DNA of 64,000 nt from Hymenobacter guriensis (GCF_015773195.1 NZ_JADWYK010000011.1:62001-126000); one strand, 5' to 3'. Shown: positions 10,094 through 19,200, numbered from the stretch's first letter. Translations and numbers: made by a program. Notes: generated by a model not told the origin, from the sequence alone.

Positions 10094-10585
10094 TCACGAC
10101 TTCATATTCACAAACTGCAGGGGCTGGCCTACCTCGGCGCGGCGGACGGCGGCAATAGCTGCCTGCAGATCGTCGATTTTCTTGGCCGTGACGCGCACCT
10201 GGTCGTCCTGCATCTGCGCTTCCACCTTCACCTTGGCATCCTTGATGGCCTTGATGATTTTACGCCCCACTTCCTTGTCGACGCCGGCGCGCACTTTCAC
10301 GGTTTTCTTCACCAGGGCGCCGCTGGGTAGCTCCTCTTCCGAAAAGTCGAGCACGGTTCCATCAATGCCTTGCTTCACAACGCGCGTGAGCAGAATGTGC
10401 TCCAGGGCCTGAATACGCATGGAGTTTTCGGAGGAAAGCAGAATGGTGTTGGCCTTTTTATCCAGCTCGATGCCGCCTTTCGTGTCGCGCAGGTCGTAGC
10501 GGGTCTGGAGTTCCTTTTTGGCCGTGTTCACGGCATTTTCCAGGGTTTGCGGATCAACTTTGCTGACGATATCGAAGGAGGCCAT
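10094..10585 (-). CDS. YajQ-family nucleotide-binding protein
   Basis: 163 residues from the ATG at 10583-10585, which gives the family start MASFDIVSKVDPQTLENAVN. The conserved pattern ELQTRYDLRDTKGGIEL, ILLSSENSMR and VRVTAKKIDDLQAAI is complete; the protein comprises two ferredoxin-like halves. Members bind nucleotides, and in Xanthomonas cyclic di-GMP, acting as a regulatory adaptor; that role is not shown in Bacteroidetes. A TACCTTTG promoter box lies 46 bases upstream of the start. Confidence 0.93.
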   Translation of the reverse strand: MASFDIVSKVDPQTLENAVNTAKKELQTRYDLRDTKGGIELDKKANTILLSSENSMRIQALEHILLTRVVKQGIDGTVLDFSEEELPSGALVKKTVKVRAGVDKEVGRKIIKAIKDAKVKVEAQMQDDQVRVTAKKIDDLQAAIAAVRRAEVGQPLQFVNMKS

Positions 10586-10631
10586 GGGCAGAAGCAGAGA
10601 AAGGAAAGAATATCTTGCGACAGGGAAGCGC

Positions 10632-10639
10632 CAAAGGTA
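10632..10639 (-). promoter_or_regulatory. -7 box (TACCTTTG) for the yajQ-family gene
   Basis: On the minus strand TACCTTTGG matches the Bacteroidetes TAnnTTTG consensus and would give a 5' leader of about 40 bases for the gene starting at 10585. Confidence 0.5.
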
Positions 10640-10710
10640 GGAGTTTGACCGCACGCACGGCCACTTTTGGCGCCCGGTGCGCTTTCCTGTCTTCAACGTG
10701 AACTACCCCT

Positions 10711-11148
10711 ATGCGCGTTACTACGCCCCAGCTCCCGGCAGAATGGGCGGCCTACTACCAGCTTCGCTACGAGGTGCTGCGCCAGCCCTGGCAGCAGCCT
10801 CCCGGCTCGGAGCGCGCCCCCGACGACGATGCGCCCGGCACCGTGCACGCCGTGGCGCTGGCCGATGACGGCGCGGTCATTGGCGTGGGCCGGCTGCACG
10901 CCGCTACGGCTACGCAGGCCCAGGTGCGCTTTATGGCGGTGCACCCGGCCTGGCAGGGAAAGGGTGTGGGCGGGGCAGTGCTGACGTATCTGGAGAAAGA
11001 AGGCCGGCAGCGGGGCCTGGCGGAATGTGTGCTGCACGCCCGGGCGGCGGCGGTGCCGTTCTATGAGCGGGCGGGCTACGCGGTAGTGGCGCCTTCGCAC
11101 ACGCTGTTCGGCAGCGTACCGCACTTTCTCATGCGCAAGGAGCTTTAG
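10711..11148 (+). CDS. GNAT family N-acetyltransferase
   Basis: 145 residues. The acetyl-CoA binding motif is clear: VRFMAVHPAWQGKGVGGAVL (about residues 71-90; Q-x-K-G-x-G), followed by CVLHARAAAVPFYERAGYAV, the C-terminal beta-bulge and helix of the fold. Resembles the ElaA/YjcF-like small GNAT enzymes, whose substrates are largely unknown. The last codons overlap the end of the convergent DUF962 gene by 4 bases. Confidence 0.88.
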   Translation: MRVTTPQLPAEWAAYYQLRYEVLRQPWQQPPGSERAPDDDAPGTVHAVALADDGAVIGVGRLHAATATQAQVRFMAVHPAWQGKGVGGAVLTYLEKEGRQRGLAECVLHARAAAVPFYERAGYAVVAPSHTLFGSVPHFLMRKEL

Positions 11149-11450
11149 AACCGCTCCCGCCCGCGCCACAGGTCGAAGTACAGCTTGAAGTCGCCGCGCA
11201 GGGAAAACCACGGGTGCTGGAAGGTGGCAGGCCGGTTGTGCTCCACAAAAAAGTGTCCGACCCAGGCCAGCCCGTAGGCTGCTACCACGCCCCACAGCAA
11301 CAGGACTGGCTTTAGCAGCACCAGCGCCGCCACGGCACCCACCAGAAACAGCGACGTACCCACGAAGTGCAGAACGCGGGTGCCCCGCTGCTGGTGGTCA
11401 CGCAGATAGCGCGGATAAAACTCGGCGAAGGTGAGGGGCAGGGCGGACAT
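11145..11450 (-). CDS. DUF962 / Mpo1-like membrane protein
   Basis: About 101 residues from the ATG at 11448-11450. Shows the family pattern FAEFYPRYLRDHQQRGTRVLHFVGTSLF-type N-terminal region (His-rich, membrane-entering), two hydrophobic spans, then GHFFVEHNRPATFQHPWF and GDFKLYFDLW. Yeast Mpo1 of this family is an iron-dependent dioxygenase that alpha-oxidises 2-hydroxy fatty acids; the histidines in HNRPATFQHP match its metal-binding residues. Bacterial function is unproven. Convergent and overlapping by four bases with the GNAT gene. Confidence 0.85.
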   Translation of the reverse strand: MSALPLTFAEFYPRYLRDHQQRGTRVLHFVGTSLFLVGAVAALVLLKPVLLLWGVVAAYGLAWVGHFFVEHNRPATFQHPWFSLRGDFKLYFDLWRGRERF

Positions 11451-11518
11451 GGCAGAAGTCTTTACCCAAAGAAGCCTAACTTTTCGGTCAAAGTCCAATC
11501 TTCTTGCCTCTGCCCTAC

Positions 11519-11983
11519 ATGGAATCCCTGCCCGACGTGGCCACGCTGGTGGCCATCTACAACCAAATGAACCAGTACGGCCGCACCAACGGCATGAGCC
11601 TGCACCTGCTCAGCCCCGGCCAGGTGGAATATACCATGACCGTGCTGCCCGAGCATCTGTCTTCGCCCGGCACCTGCCACGGCGGCGTGCTGGCCGGCCT
11701 GATGGATGCCGCTCTGGGCGCGGCGGCCCTGTCCCTGGCCTTCACGGAAGGCGAGCTGGTTTCTACCGTCGAGTTCAAAATCAATTACCTGCAACCTGTG
11801 CGGCTGCACGACCAGCTGGTGGGCCGCGCCCACGTCGTGCACAGCGGCAAAAGCCTGGTAGTAGCCGATGGCGACATCTTCTGCGCCACCCGGGAGGTGG
11901 TGGTTGCCCGCGGGCTGGGCACCTTCAACCGCTACCCCGCCACCAAGCGCGACTTCCACGATCTGCTTTTTCCCAGTGAGTGA
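11519..11983 (+). CDS. PaaI-family hotdog thioesterase
   Basis: About 154 residues from the ATG at 11519; a TTG five codons upstream is possible. Hotdog-fold signature: SPGTCHGGVLAGLMDAALG (about residues 54-72), with the HGG loop and the Asp of the central helix that activates water, then ISTVEFKINY-like strand VSTVEFKINYLQPV. Predicted to hydrolyse acyl-CoA thioesters in the cytoplasm; PaaI types prefer aryl-CoAs but no phenylacetate genes are near. Followed by a strong terminator. Confidence 0.88.
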   Translation: MESLPDVATLVAIYNQMNQYGRTNGMSLHLLSPGQVEYTMTVLPEHLSSPGTCHGGVLAGLMDAALGAAALSLAFTEGELVSTVEFKINYLQPVRLHDQLVGRAHVVHSGKSLVVADGDIFCATREVVVARGLGTFNRYPATKRDFHDLLFPSE

Positions 11984-11993
11984 ATCACTCAAT

Positions 11994-12039
11994 AAAAAAA
12001 CGCCGGCTTGCCTGGTAAACAGGCAGCCGGCGTTTTTTC
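11994..12039. terminator. Bidirectional intrinsic terminator
   Basis: AAAAAACGCCGGCTGCCTG-type inverted repeat (left arm interrupted by one T) with A and T runs on either side, between convergent genes. Confidence 0.85.
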
Positions 12040-12070
12040 AGGGCCGAACTACAGAGAAGGGAGCGGAAAT

Positions 12071-13078
12071 TTAGTAGCGCGAATCAGCCGACTCGTGCGT
12101 TTCTTCTTCGGAAGAATTCTCTTCTTCTTCGTCGTCAAACTGTGGGGCTTCCACTTTGCGCACGTTGCGGGCACAGTCTTCGTCGCGGTGGTTGCGGCCT
12201 ACCGTAAACTCCACCCAGTCGCCTTCTTGCAGGTCGTTGAAGTCACCTTCCGCCATATCGGCATAGCTGAAGAACAGGTTGTTGGGCGGCATCACCACGA
12301 ACCCGAAGCCGTTCTTCAGGTTTTTGATGGTGCTGATGCCTACCGTACCTACCGGGCCAGCGGCCGTGGGGCCCGTGGGGCGCACCGGCTTGGTGGGCGT
12401 GTAGGGTGCCGGCTCGGGCGTGCTCACGAACATGTCCTCGATCAGCGGGTCATTTTTGGCCAGACGCTCGTCAATTACCTCGTGCATGAGCACGGGGTAG
12501 GTAGCGTGGTCGAGCAGCTGCTGCGAGGGGCGCGTTACGCGGTTTTCACCTTTGAAGTCGGTGTACTTGAAGTCCCAGCTCAGCAGCATCACGCGGGTAC
12601 CCACGGTGTTGAGCTTTTTTACCAGGGGCAGGTAGTCCGAGTCGCCGGCAATGAGCACAATCACGTCGAAGCTCTTGTGCAGGGCCAGTTCCAGGGCTTC
12701 CAGCGACAGCCATACGTCAATCCCTTTTTCCTGCAGACGACCGTCGCGGGTTTTCAGGGCCATGTAGTGCGTGGTAACACCCAGGTTCATCAGGATGTCA
12801 TCCAGGAGCCGGTCATGGAACAGGCGGTCCTTGTCGCGGGCCTCCGTGGCGCTCAGGCGCCCCCGGAAGAAGTGTGCATCCGTAATCTGACAGAGGCGCA
12901 CGTCGGTATCTTCGTCTTCGGCAACCTGATGGCGGATAAACTCATGCAGCCCTTCCAGGCTGATACGGGCTTTCCGGTCGTGTTGGAAGTAGTAGTAATC
13001 ACTGATCTTCAGGAAATAATTGCCGTCGTAGAAGACGCCTATCCGGATCAGTGGGCTATTCATCTGATTCATAAACAA
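12071..13078 (-). CDS. NYN-domain nuclease-like protein fused to a cold-shock domain
   Basis: 335 residues. Residues about 10-200 are a NYN (LabA/DUF88-like PIN) domain: GVFYDGNYFLKI at the start, EKGIDVWLSLEALELA and VIVLIAGDSDYLPLVKKL, which carry the acidic residues that bind metal in these predicted RNases. A Pro/Thr-rich linker (about 220-245) leads to a cold-shock-like RNA-binding domain (GISTIKNLKNGFGFVVMP, LFFSYADM, GDWVEFTVGRN). The tail is very acidic (DDEEEENSSEEE). Likely an RNA-binding, RNA-cleaving protein of unknown target. Met3 or Met6 could be the true start. A TAnnTTTG box lies about 110 bases upstream. Confidence 0.87.
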   Translation of the reverse strand: MFMNQMNSPLIRIGVFYDGNYFLKISDYYYFQHDRKARISLEGLHEFIRHQVAEDEDTDVRLCQITDAHFFRGRLSATEARDKDRLFHDRLLDDILMNLGVTTHYMALKTRDGRLQEKGIDVWLSLEALELALHKSFDVIVLIAGDSDYLPLVKKLNTVGTRVMLLSWDFKYTDFKGENRVTRPSQQLLDHATYPVLMHEVIDERLAKNDPLIEDMFVSTPEPAPYTPTKPVRPTGPTAAGPVGTVGISTIKNLKNGFGFVVMPPNNLFFSYADMAEGDFNDLQEGDWVEFTVGRNHRDEDCARNVRKVEAPQFDDEEEENSSEEETHESADSRY

Positions 13079-13512
13079 GGAACGCGGGTTAGAGTGAGCG
13101 GAAAATGATCAACAAACAGGTGTGTGAGAAAGGGTTGGAGAGCAAAAGGGCGGTAGTTCGGTACCTCCCGAAGAGGCAGGAGGCGGTCAAAGGTACGAAG
13201 GAAGCATAAAATACATAATATAAATTTAATATGGTAACTAACTGATTATATGAATGATTACAAAAACACCTTTTCCTGTATAATCCTATTTCACTACTCC
13301 GGCAGGCCGTATCGGAGCAGCCAGTTATTGTTGTGCTTGAAATTTTATGGCGACAAGCAAAAGTAAATAATCCAAGTTTTATCCGGCCGCTGAATTCAAC
13401 CGGGCCCACACTCCACACCCCCAACAAAGACAACACAGCTACCCAGCCAGTTGCACCTGGCGCCCACACAAAGGTAGGCTTCATGGCAGCAAGGCCTGCA
13501 ACAGTATTTTGG
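13079..13512. other. 434-bp intergenic region with an AT-rich core
   Basis: No supported gene. Bases about 13195-13370 are AT-rich against GC-rich surroundings and probably hold the promoter of the NYN/cold-shock gene. The remainder up to the YdjM-like gene shows nothing recognisable. Confidence 0.5.
13188..13195 (-). promoter_or_regulatory. -7 box (TACCTTTG) for the NYN/cold-shock gene
   Basis: Minus-strand TACCTTTG matches TAnnTTTG and lies at the edge of the AT-rich stretch, predicting an untranslated leader of about 100 bases, which is long enough for post-transcriptional control. Confidence 0.45.
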
Positions 13513-14253
13513 TTAAAAGCCCATTTTCCCGATTACCAGACCCAGCACCAACAGCCCGTACCCCCCGCAAATGGCTACTTCCAGAAAATTGCCGCTTTTG
13601 GAGCCCGTTCGGATCAGCGGAATTTTAAGGCTAACGTCCCAGAGCGGCATAAAGTATTTCACGCCGGCCTTGGTGAGCGTGTCGGCCAGCAGGTGCGAAA
13701 GGTAGCCGCCGCCCGCAAACAGTGCCACGCCGTGCCAGCCCAGGCTTTGATTGGCCAGGTGCCCGATGTACGTCCAGAGCGCAGCCGCCCAGATGGTGTG
13801 CGTCCAGGTGCGGTGCGAGGTATAGGGCGCCACCGCCACAAAGCAGCCCAGCATGCTCAGCCACACGTACTCGGTGTAGAGGCCCGCCACCACCGTGCAC
13901 AGCCCGGTGAAGAGCAGCGCCAGCTTGCGCGTGGCGTCGCCCTGCATGGCGGCTCCGATAAGCCCAAACGCCAGCGCCGCCGTGAAGCCCATGCGCCGGT
14001 CGGGGCCGGGCGGCAGCAGAAAGTGCGTGTACGCCGCCAGCGCCGCCGCCGCCAGCACAAACGCCCAGCGCACGTAGTTCTGGGCAAAGCCCAGCCGTTT
14101 GCTGAGCCGGGAGCCGGGATGGTCGAGGTCGGGGGCCAGGGACGAAAAGCCCGCCAGGGCAATACCGGCCGGGGAAAATGGCACGCCCGGCACCAGACCC
14201 GCAATGGCCACGCCGGTTATAAGGCCAATGGCCAAATGAGAAGATCCGCGCAC
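13513..14253 (-). CDS. YdjM-like (DUF457) membrane-bound metal-dependent hydrolase
   Basis: 246 residues. Begins MRGSSHLAIGLITGVAIAGL and carries LAPDLDHPGSRLSKRLGF (about 40-57), HRTWTHTIWAAALW (about 146-159) and GGYLSHLLADTLTKAGV (about 181-197): the His/Asp clusters typical of the LexA-regulated inner-membrane hydrolase family YdjM. Several hydrophobic segments lie between them. Substrate unknown; in E. coli the relative belongs to the SOS regulon, but no LexA box was identified here. Confidence 0.9.
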   Translation of the reverse strand: MRGSSHLAIGLITGVAIAGLVPGVPFSPAGIALAGFSSLAPDLDHPGSRLSKRLGFAQNYVRWAFVLAAAALAAYTHFLLPPGPDRRMGFTAALAFGLIGAAMQGDATRKLALLFTGLCTVVAGLYTEYVWLSMLGCFVAVAPYTSHRTWTHTIWAAALWTYIGHLANQSLGWHGVALFAGGGYLSHLLADTLTKAGVKYFMPLWDVSLKIPLIRTGSKSGNFLEVAICGGYGLLVLGLVIGKMGF

Positions 14254-14302
14254 GAGGAATACCTAAGCAACCAGGGAAACCACGAAGGTACACCTCAGCC
14301 GG

Positions 14303-14503
14303 CTATGGTTGCGCCGCCGCGCCACGCAGGGCGCAGGCCGCCCAGGGCGTGGCCGTGCCGCGGGTGTAGGGCCGGGGCTTTTGCACGGCGGCCAGGCAGC
14401 GCCGCTGGTAGATAGCCAGCCAGGCGTGGCGGGTCTGCTGGCGCATTTCCCAGGCGTTGATGTCGAATTCGGGGTCCTCGGCCGGGTTACGGGTGGGGTC
14501 CAT
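14303..14503 (-). CDS. Small hypothetical protein
   Basis: 66 residues, not recognised. Acidic N-terminus (MDPTRNPAEDPEFDINAWEM) followed by an Arg/Trp-rich helix (RQQTRHAWLAIYQRR) and an Ala/Arg tail. The gene lies 50 bases upstream of the YdjM-like gene on the same strand, so it could be the first gene of that transcript. A competing frame on the plus strand (14309-14530) looks like random GC-rich sequence. The balanced, non-repetitive N-terminal composition is the main reason to keep this call. Confidence 0.4.
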   Translation of the reverse strand: MDPTRNPAEDPEFDINAWEMRQQTRHAWLAIYQRRCLAAVQKPRPYTRGTATPWAACALRGAAAQP

Positions 14504-14711
14504 GGAGTGTGGGAATTAAGGGGTAGGTAAGCAGAGCAGGCTATGTGGCACCTAATATAGGAATTTAGGAATAAGCTCCACCATATGCGCCACCCTTGGG
14601 CTTCGCGGAAACTTTCGGAGCTTGCCGGCGGTATTGTTGCTGCCCAGTGCCCGACCGGCTTTCCGCCCGGCCGGGCTTCTGTTATTTCCGTCTCCGCTAG
14701 CTTTTTGTGCT

Positions 14712-17700
14712 TTGAAGGTCTCCGATTTTCTGAAGTTATACGCCCTCGACCCCACTACCCTCACGGTGGGCGCCCGCCTGAACCCCGCCACCCGCAACAC
14801 CCTGCGGGCTGCCGAAAGGGCCGCTGATGCGCCCGTGCGCCTGCACCTGCGCGGCCTCATCGGCTCCCAGGATGCCGTGCTGGCCGCGGCCCTGCACCAG
14901 GAGTTTCCCGATCAGCACCACCTGTTCATCCTCCACGACCGGGACGAGGCCGCCTACTTCCTGGCCGACCTGCAACACCTAGTGCCCAACGAGGAGCCCC
15001 TCCTGTTCCCCACCTCCTACAAGCGCCCCTACTCCTTCGACGAGACGGAAAACGCCAACGTGCTGATGCGAGCCGAGGTGCTCAACAAGCTCAATAGCCA
15101 CCGCGGACCCAAAACCAGCGCCGAGCAGGCCTCGGAGGATGCCGACGACGCCCTACCCGAAGGCGCAGAAAAAAGCCAGAAGGGCAAGAAGATCAACATA
15201 AAGGACACGGCCGGGGCGCTTATTGTCACCTACCCGGAGGCTTTGTTCGAGAAGGTTATCAACAAGAAAAGCCTGGTGGCCAACACCTTTCTGGTAAAGG
15301 TGGGCGACAAGCTCGACGTGAACTTCGTGAGTGAGATGCTGGCCGAATACGACTTCGAGCGGAGCGACTTTGTGTACGAGGCCGGCCAGTTTGCCGTGCG
15401 CGGGGGCATTGTGGACATTTTCTCCTACGCCAACGAGCTGCCCTACCGCATCGAGCTGTTCGGCGACGAGGTAGAAACCATTCGCACCTTCGACCCCGAA
15501 AGCCAGCTGTCGGTGGAAAAGCGCCAGCAGGTGAGCATCATCCCCAACGTGCAAACCAAGCTGCTGCAGGAAACGCGGGAAGCCTTCCTCGACTTCATCC
15601 CGCCCAACACCACCGTGTGGGCCAAGGACGTGCGCCAGACCCTGGACGTGGTAGACGAGTACTTCGACAAGGCCGAGCACGGCTTTAAGGAGCTGCTGGC
15701 GGCTTCGGGCGGCACCCAGGTAGTGAGCAAGCCCGACGACCTGTTTGAAACGGGCAAGTCGCTGAAGAAGCTGCTCGACGGGTTTACGGTAGTGGAGTTC
15801 GGCAAGCGGTTTCACTACAAGACCGGAGCCGAGGAGTTCCAGTTCAGCGCCAAGCCCCAGCCCAGCTTCGGCAAGGACTTCAACCGCATCGTGAAGAACC
15901 TGCACGACAACCAGAAGAAGGGCTACACCAACATCATTGCCGCCGAGCAGGTGCGGCAGGCCGACCGCCTCCGCACCATCTTCGACGAGCTGGACAACAA
16001 CGTGCAGTTTCAGCACCTGCTGCTGGGCCTCCGCGAAGGGTTCATCGACGAGACGCTGAAGCTGGTCGTGTACACCGACCACCAGCTGTTTGAGCGCTAC
16101 TACCGGGCCCAGGAAACCCGCAAGTTCTCCAAGAAAAAGGCCCTTACCCTCAAGGAGCTGCGCACCCTCGTGCCCGGCGACTACGTGGTGCATCAGGACT
16201 ACGGCATTGCCCGCTTTGCCGGCCTCACCCAGGTCGAAATCAACGACCGGCTGCAGGAAGCCATCCGGCTGGTGTACCGCGACGACGACGTGCTGACCGT
16301 GAGCATCCACGCCCTGCACAAGATTGCCAAGTACTCCGGGGCCGAGGGCACCCCACCCTCCATGAGCAAGCTGGGCTCCCCGGAGTGGGAAAACAAGAAG
16401 AAGAGCGTCAAGAAAAAGGTCAAGGATATTGCGGCCGAGCTCATCCGGCTCTACGCCAAGCGCAAAACCGCGCCCGGCCACGCCTTCGCCCAGGACTCTT
16501 TTATGCAGGCCGAGCTGGAATCGAGCTTTATCTACGAGGACACCCCCGACCAGGCCAAGGCCACCGAGGACGTGAAGCGCGACATGGAGGTGCCCCACCC
16601 CATGGACCGCCTCGTGTGCGGCGACGTGGGCTTCGGCAAAACCGAGGTAGCCATCCGGGCTGCCTTCAAGGCCGTGGCCGATGGCAAGCAGGTAGCCATG
16701 CTGGTGCCCACCACTATCCTGGCCATGCAGCACTACAAAACCTTCCGCGAGCGGCTCGGCAACCTGCCCGTCACGGTGGAGTACGTCAACCGCTTCAAAA
16801 CCACCAAGCAAATCAAGGAAACTCTGGGCCGGGTGGCCGACGGCAAAACCGACATCCTCATCGGCACCCACCGCCTCACCAACAAGGACGTGCAGTTCAA
16901 GGACCTGGGCCTCCTGGTGATTGACGAGGAGCAGAAGTTCGGGGTAAAAACCAAAGACAAGCTCAAGGAAATCAAGGTGAACGTAGACACGCTCACCCTC
17001 TCGGCCACGCCCATTCCGCGCACCCTGCACTTCTCCCTCATGGGCGCCCGCGACCTGAGCGTGATTGCCACGCCCCCGCCCAACCGCCAGCCCGTGCAAA
17101 CCGAGCTGCACGTGTTCGACGAGCTATTGATCCGCGACGCCATTGCCCGCGAAATCAAGCGCGGCGGGCAGGTGTTCTTCGTGCACAACCGCATCAAAGA
17201 CATCGAGGAGCAGGCCAGCATGATCCTGCGCCTCGTGCCCGATGCCCGCGTGACCTACGTGCACGGCCAGATGGACGGCGACCTGCTGGAAAAGCGCATG
17301 ATGAAGTTCGTGGACGGCGACTACGACGTGCTGGTGAGCACCACCCTCATCGAGTCGGGCCTCGACATTGCCAACGCCAACACCATCCTCATCAACCGCG
17401 CCCACATGCACGGCCTCTCCGACCTGCACCAGATGCGGGGCCGCGTGGGCCGCTCCAACAAAAAGGCCTACTGCTACCTGCTCACGCCCCCGGTGGCCGG
17501 CCTGCCCTCCGACGCCCGCAAGCGCCTGAGCACCCTCGAAGAATTCTCCGACCTGGGCGCGGGCTTCAACGTGGCCATGCGCGACCTCGACATCCGGGGC
17601 GCGGGCAACCTGCTGGGCGGCGAGCAGTCGGGCTTTATCAACGACCTGGGCTTCGAAACCTACCACCAGATTCTCGACGAAGCCGTGCAGGAGCTCAAGG

Positions 17701-18242
17701 AAACCGAGTTCCGCGACCTGTTCCTCGGCGACCCCACCCAGCGCCTCCAGGAAGCCGCCGGCACCGGTCGCCCCAAGGAGTGCAACATCGAAACCGACCT
17801 GCAAGTCCTCATCCCCGACCACTACGTGAGCAGCGTATCGGAGCGCCTGCAGCTGTACAGCAAGCTCGATCGGGCCAAAAACCCCGAGGAGCTGCGCAAG
17901 GTGCTCACCGGCATGGTAGACCGCTTCGGCCCCCTGCCCGCCGAGGTAGAGCAGCTCGCCGACATCGTGCGCCTGCGCTGGCAGGCCTGCCAGGTGGGTT
18001 TCGAGAAGCTCACCCTCAAGAAGAACCTGCTCAAAGGCTACATCCCGGCCACCAACAACGAGCCCTACTTCCAGGGCGACACCTTCGGCAACATCCTCTC
18101 CTACGTGCAAAGCCACACCCGCACGGCCTCCATGAAGGAGCGCAAGGAACAGCTCATCCTCAGCATCGAAGACGTGAAGAACGTGCAAGCCGCCAAGCGC
18201 ATCCTCAGTGAGCTGGGTAGTGAGGAAGCGGTAGGGGTGTAA
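14712..18242 (+). CDS. mfd: Transcription-repair coupling factor Mfd
   Basis: About 1176 residues. Mfd removes RNA polymerase stalled at DNA lesions and recruits UvrA. Start set at TTG 14712, which gives the family-like N-terminus (M)KVSDFLKLYALD; the longer frame adds 30 atypical residues. Order: UvrB-like N-terminal module; RNA-polymerase-interacting (CarD-like) domain near LVPGDYVVHQDYGIARFAGL; SF2 helicase with Walker A CGDVGFGKTEVAIRA (about residue 637), DEEQ box (VIDEEQKFGV), LTLSATPIPRTLHFSLMG, and motifs V-VI (TTLIESGLDIANANTILI, QMRGRVGRSNKKAYCYLL); C-terminal TRCF domain. The final 207 coding bases before the stop are repeated about 2.2 kb downstream. Confidence 0.96.
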   Translation: MKVSDFLKLYALDPTTLTVGARLNPATRNTLRAAERAADAPVRLHLRGLIGSQDAVLAAALHQEFPDQHHLFILHDRDEAAYFLADLQHLVPNEEPLLFPTSYKRPYSFDETENANVLMRAEVLNKLNSHRGPKTSAEQASEDADDALPEGAEKSQKGKKINIKDTAGALIVTYPEALFEKVINKKSLVANTFLVKVGDKLDVNFVSEMLAEYDFERSDFVYEAGQFAVRGGIVDIFSYANELPYRIELFGDEVETIRTFDPESQLSVEKRQQVSIIPNVQTKLLQETREAFLDFIPPNTTVWAKDVRQTLDVVDEYFDKAEHGFKELLAASGGTQVVSKPDDLFETGKSLKKLLDGFTVVEFGKRFHYKTGAEEFQFSAKPQPSFGKDFNRIVKNLHDNQKKGYTNIIAAEQVRQADRLRTIFDELDNNVQFQHLLLGLREGFIDETLKLVVYTDHQLFERYYRAQETRKFSKKKALTLKELRTLVPGDYVVHQDYGIARFAGLTQVEINDRLQEAIRLVYRDDDVLTVSIHALHKIAKYSGAEGTPPSMSKLGSPEWENKKKSVKKKVKDIAAELIRLYAKRKTAPGHAFAQDSFMQAELESSFIYEDTPDQAKATEDVKRDMEVPHPMDRLVCGDVGFGKTEVAIRAAFKAVADGKQVAMLVPTTILAMQHYKTFRERLGNLPVTVEYVNRFKTTKQIKETLGRVADGKTDILIGTHRLTNKDVQFKDLGLLVIDEEQKFGVKTKDKLKEIKVNVDTLTLSATPIPRTLHFSLMGARDLSVIATPPPNRQPVQTELHVFDELLIRDAIAREIKRGGQVFFVHNRIKDIEEQASMILRLVPDARVTYVHGQMDGDLLEKRMMKFVDGDYDVLVSTTLIESGLDIANANTILINRAHMHGLSDLHQMRGRVGRSNKKAYCYLLTPPVAGLPSDARKRLSTLEEFSDLGAGFNVAMRDLDIRGAGNLLGGEQSGFINDLGFETYHQILDEAVQELKETEFRDLFLGDPTQRLQEAAGTGRPKECNIETDLQVLIPDHYVSSVSERLQLYSKLDRAKNPEELRKVLTGMVDRFGPLPAEVEQLADIVRLRWQACQVGFEKLTLKKNLLKGYIPATNNEPYFQGDTFGNILSYVQSHTRTASMKERKEQLILSIEDVKNVQAAKRILSELGSEEAVGV

Positions 18243-18262
18243 TTGCTTTCGTAGAAACAGCT

Positions 18263-18296
18263 GAAAATGCCTGCCTTATAATGGGCAGGCATTTTC
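18263..18296. terminator. Intrinsic terminator after mfd
   Basis: GAAAATGCCTGCC and its complement around a 7-base loop, between mfd and the convergent TonB-domain gene; works on both strands. Confidence 0.85.
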
Positions 18297-18299
18297 ATT

Positions 18300-19046
18300 T
18301 CATCGGATGGCATAGCTCACCGGCACCAGGCAATCAGCAGCTACTGGTTTGCCGCCAGCGTAGGCCGGAATCCAGTTGGTGGGAATAAGTTTTACCACGC
18401 GCAGAGCCTCTTCATCACAGCCAGAGCCTAAGCCCTGAATGACCCGGTAGTCGGTAGTATTTCCTTTGGTATCAATGGTAAAGGCTACCCAAACCTTTCC
18501 CTGTACGTCTTTGCGCAAGGCCTCGGCCGGATAGCGCATATTCCGCCCTATGTAGCTAACCATAGGGTTAAGTTGTTCAACATATACGGGGTCCGTGTCG
18601 AGCTTCACCCCTTCTTCTGCCGCCGAAAACACGAGGCCATTCATAAGCATAGTGGGTTTGCTGAACAGCAGTTTCCCTTTGCTATGGTCGTACTGTTGGG
18701 CAAGCTTACCGTCACTGCCATAATAGTCCCATACGCCCACCTTCTCATCGTTACGGTAATGCCCCTTCTGGCTAAGCTTTTGACTGTTTTCAGCGTACGT
18801 TATCCATAGGCTATCCTTTCGCCCGGCCGTATAGAAGCCACTCGTTAGCAGCGTAGCTCCTTTGCGGCCGCCGTATTGCTGATAGGGGCCCTGTTTAGTT
18901 GCAGGCGCGCCTTTCAGCACAAAGTATTCTTCACGACCCAGAGGTTTCTGTTGGCTGACCGTCACCTTCTCAGTGTCTTGCCCAAAACTGGCAAACGAGA
19001 TTCCCAACGACAGAAATGGCACTAAAAAAGACAAAGACCGGTGCAT
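18300..19046 (-). CDS. Periplasmic protein with TonB C-terminal domain
   Basis: 248 residues. Cleavable signal peptide (MHRSLSFLVPFLSLGISFASFG), then MORN-like repeats (YYGSDGKLAQQYDHSKGKL, similar to toxin-antitoxin-antidote style GxxxGxW repeats), and a TonB C-terminal domain (RYPAEALRKDVQGKVWVAFT ... CDEEALRVVKLIPTNW ... VPVSYAIR). Unlike classical TonB it has no N-terminal membrane anchor or Pro-rich spacer, so it is unlikely to transmit proton-motive force; such stand-alone domains are common in Bacteroidetes and poorly understood. It is a paralogue of the next gene (shared CDEEALRV-KL and VPVS-SIR-type C-terminus). Sits inside the segment bounded by the two mfd 3' copies. Confidence 0.85.
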   Translation of the reverse strand: MHRSLSFLVPFLSLGISFASFGQDTEKVTVSQQKPLGREEYFVLKGAPATKQGPYQQYGGRKGATLLTSGFYTAGRKDSLWITYAENSQKLSQKGHYRNDEKVGVWDYYGSDGKLAQQYDHSKGKLLFSKPTMLMNGLVFSAAEEGVKLDTDPVYVEQLNPMVSYIGRNMRYPAEALRKDVQGKVWVAFTIDTKGNTTDYRVIQGLGSGCDEEALRVVKLIPTNWIPAYAGGKPVAADCLVPVSYAIR

Positions 19047-19200
19047 AGTATTTGAGATAAAGGAAACCTGAGCTAACTGAAACCAGCAGAAAAGCAGCTT
19101 AAAGATAATACCTCACCTGCTTAGCCAGCACGAGCTATTGTAAGCAGCATTTTCAGCCAGTTGGGCCGCGAGGAAACAGTTGGTGCATAGACACCAAATG

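Noticed and set aside
14309..14530. 73-residue plus-strand frame beside the YdjM-like gene
   Set aside because: Gly/Arg-rich shadow with no homology signal; the opposite-strand 66-residue frame looks more protein-like.
15153..17111. 652-residue open frame on the minus strand inside mfd
   Set aside because: Exact antisense of a highly conserved gene; its Val/His/Leu-rich translation is the usual shadow produced by GC-rich codon use.
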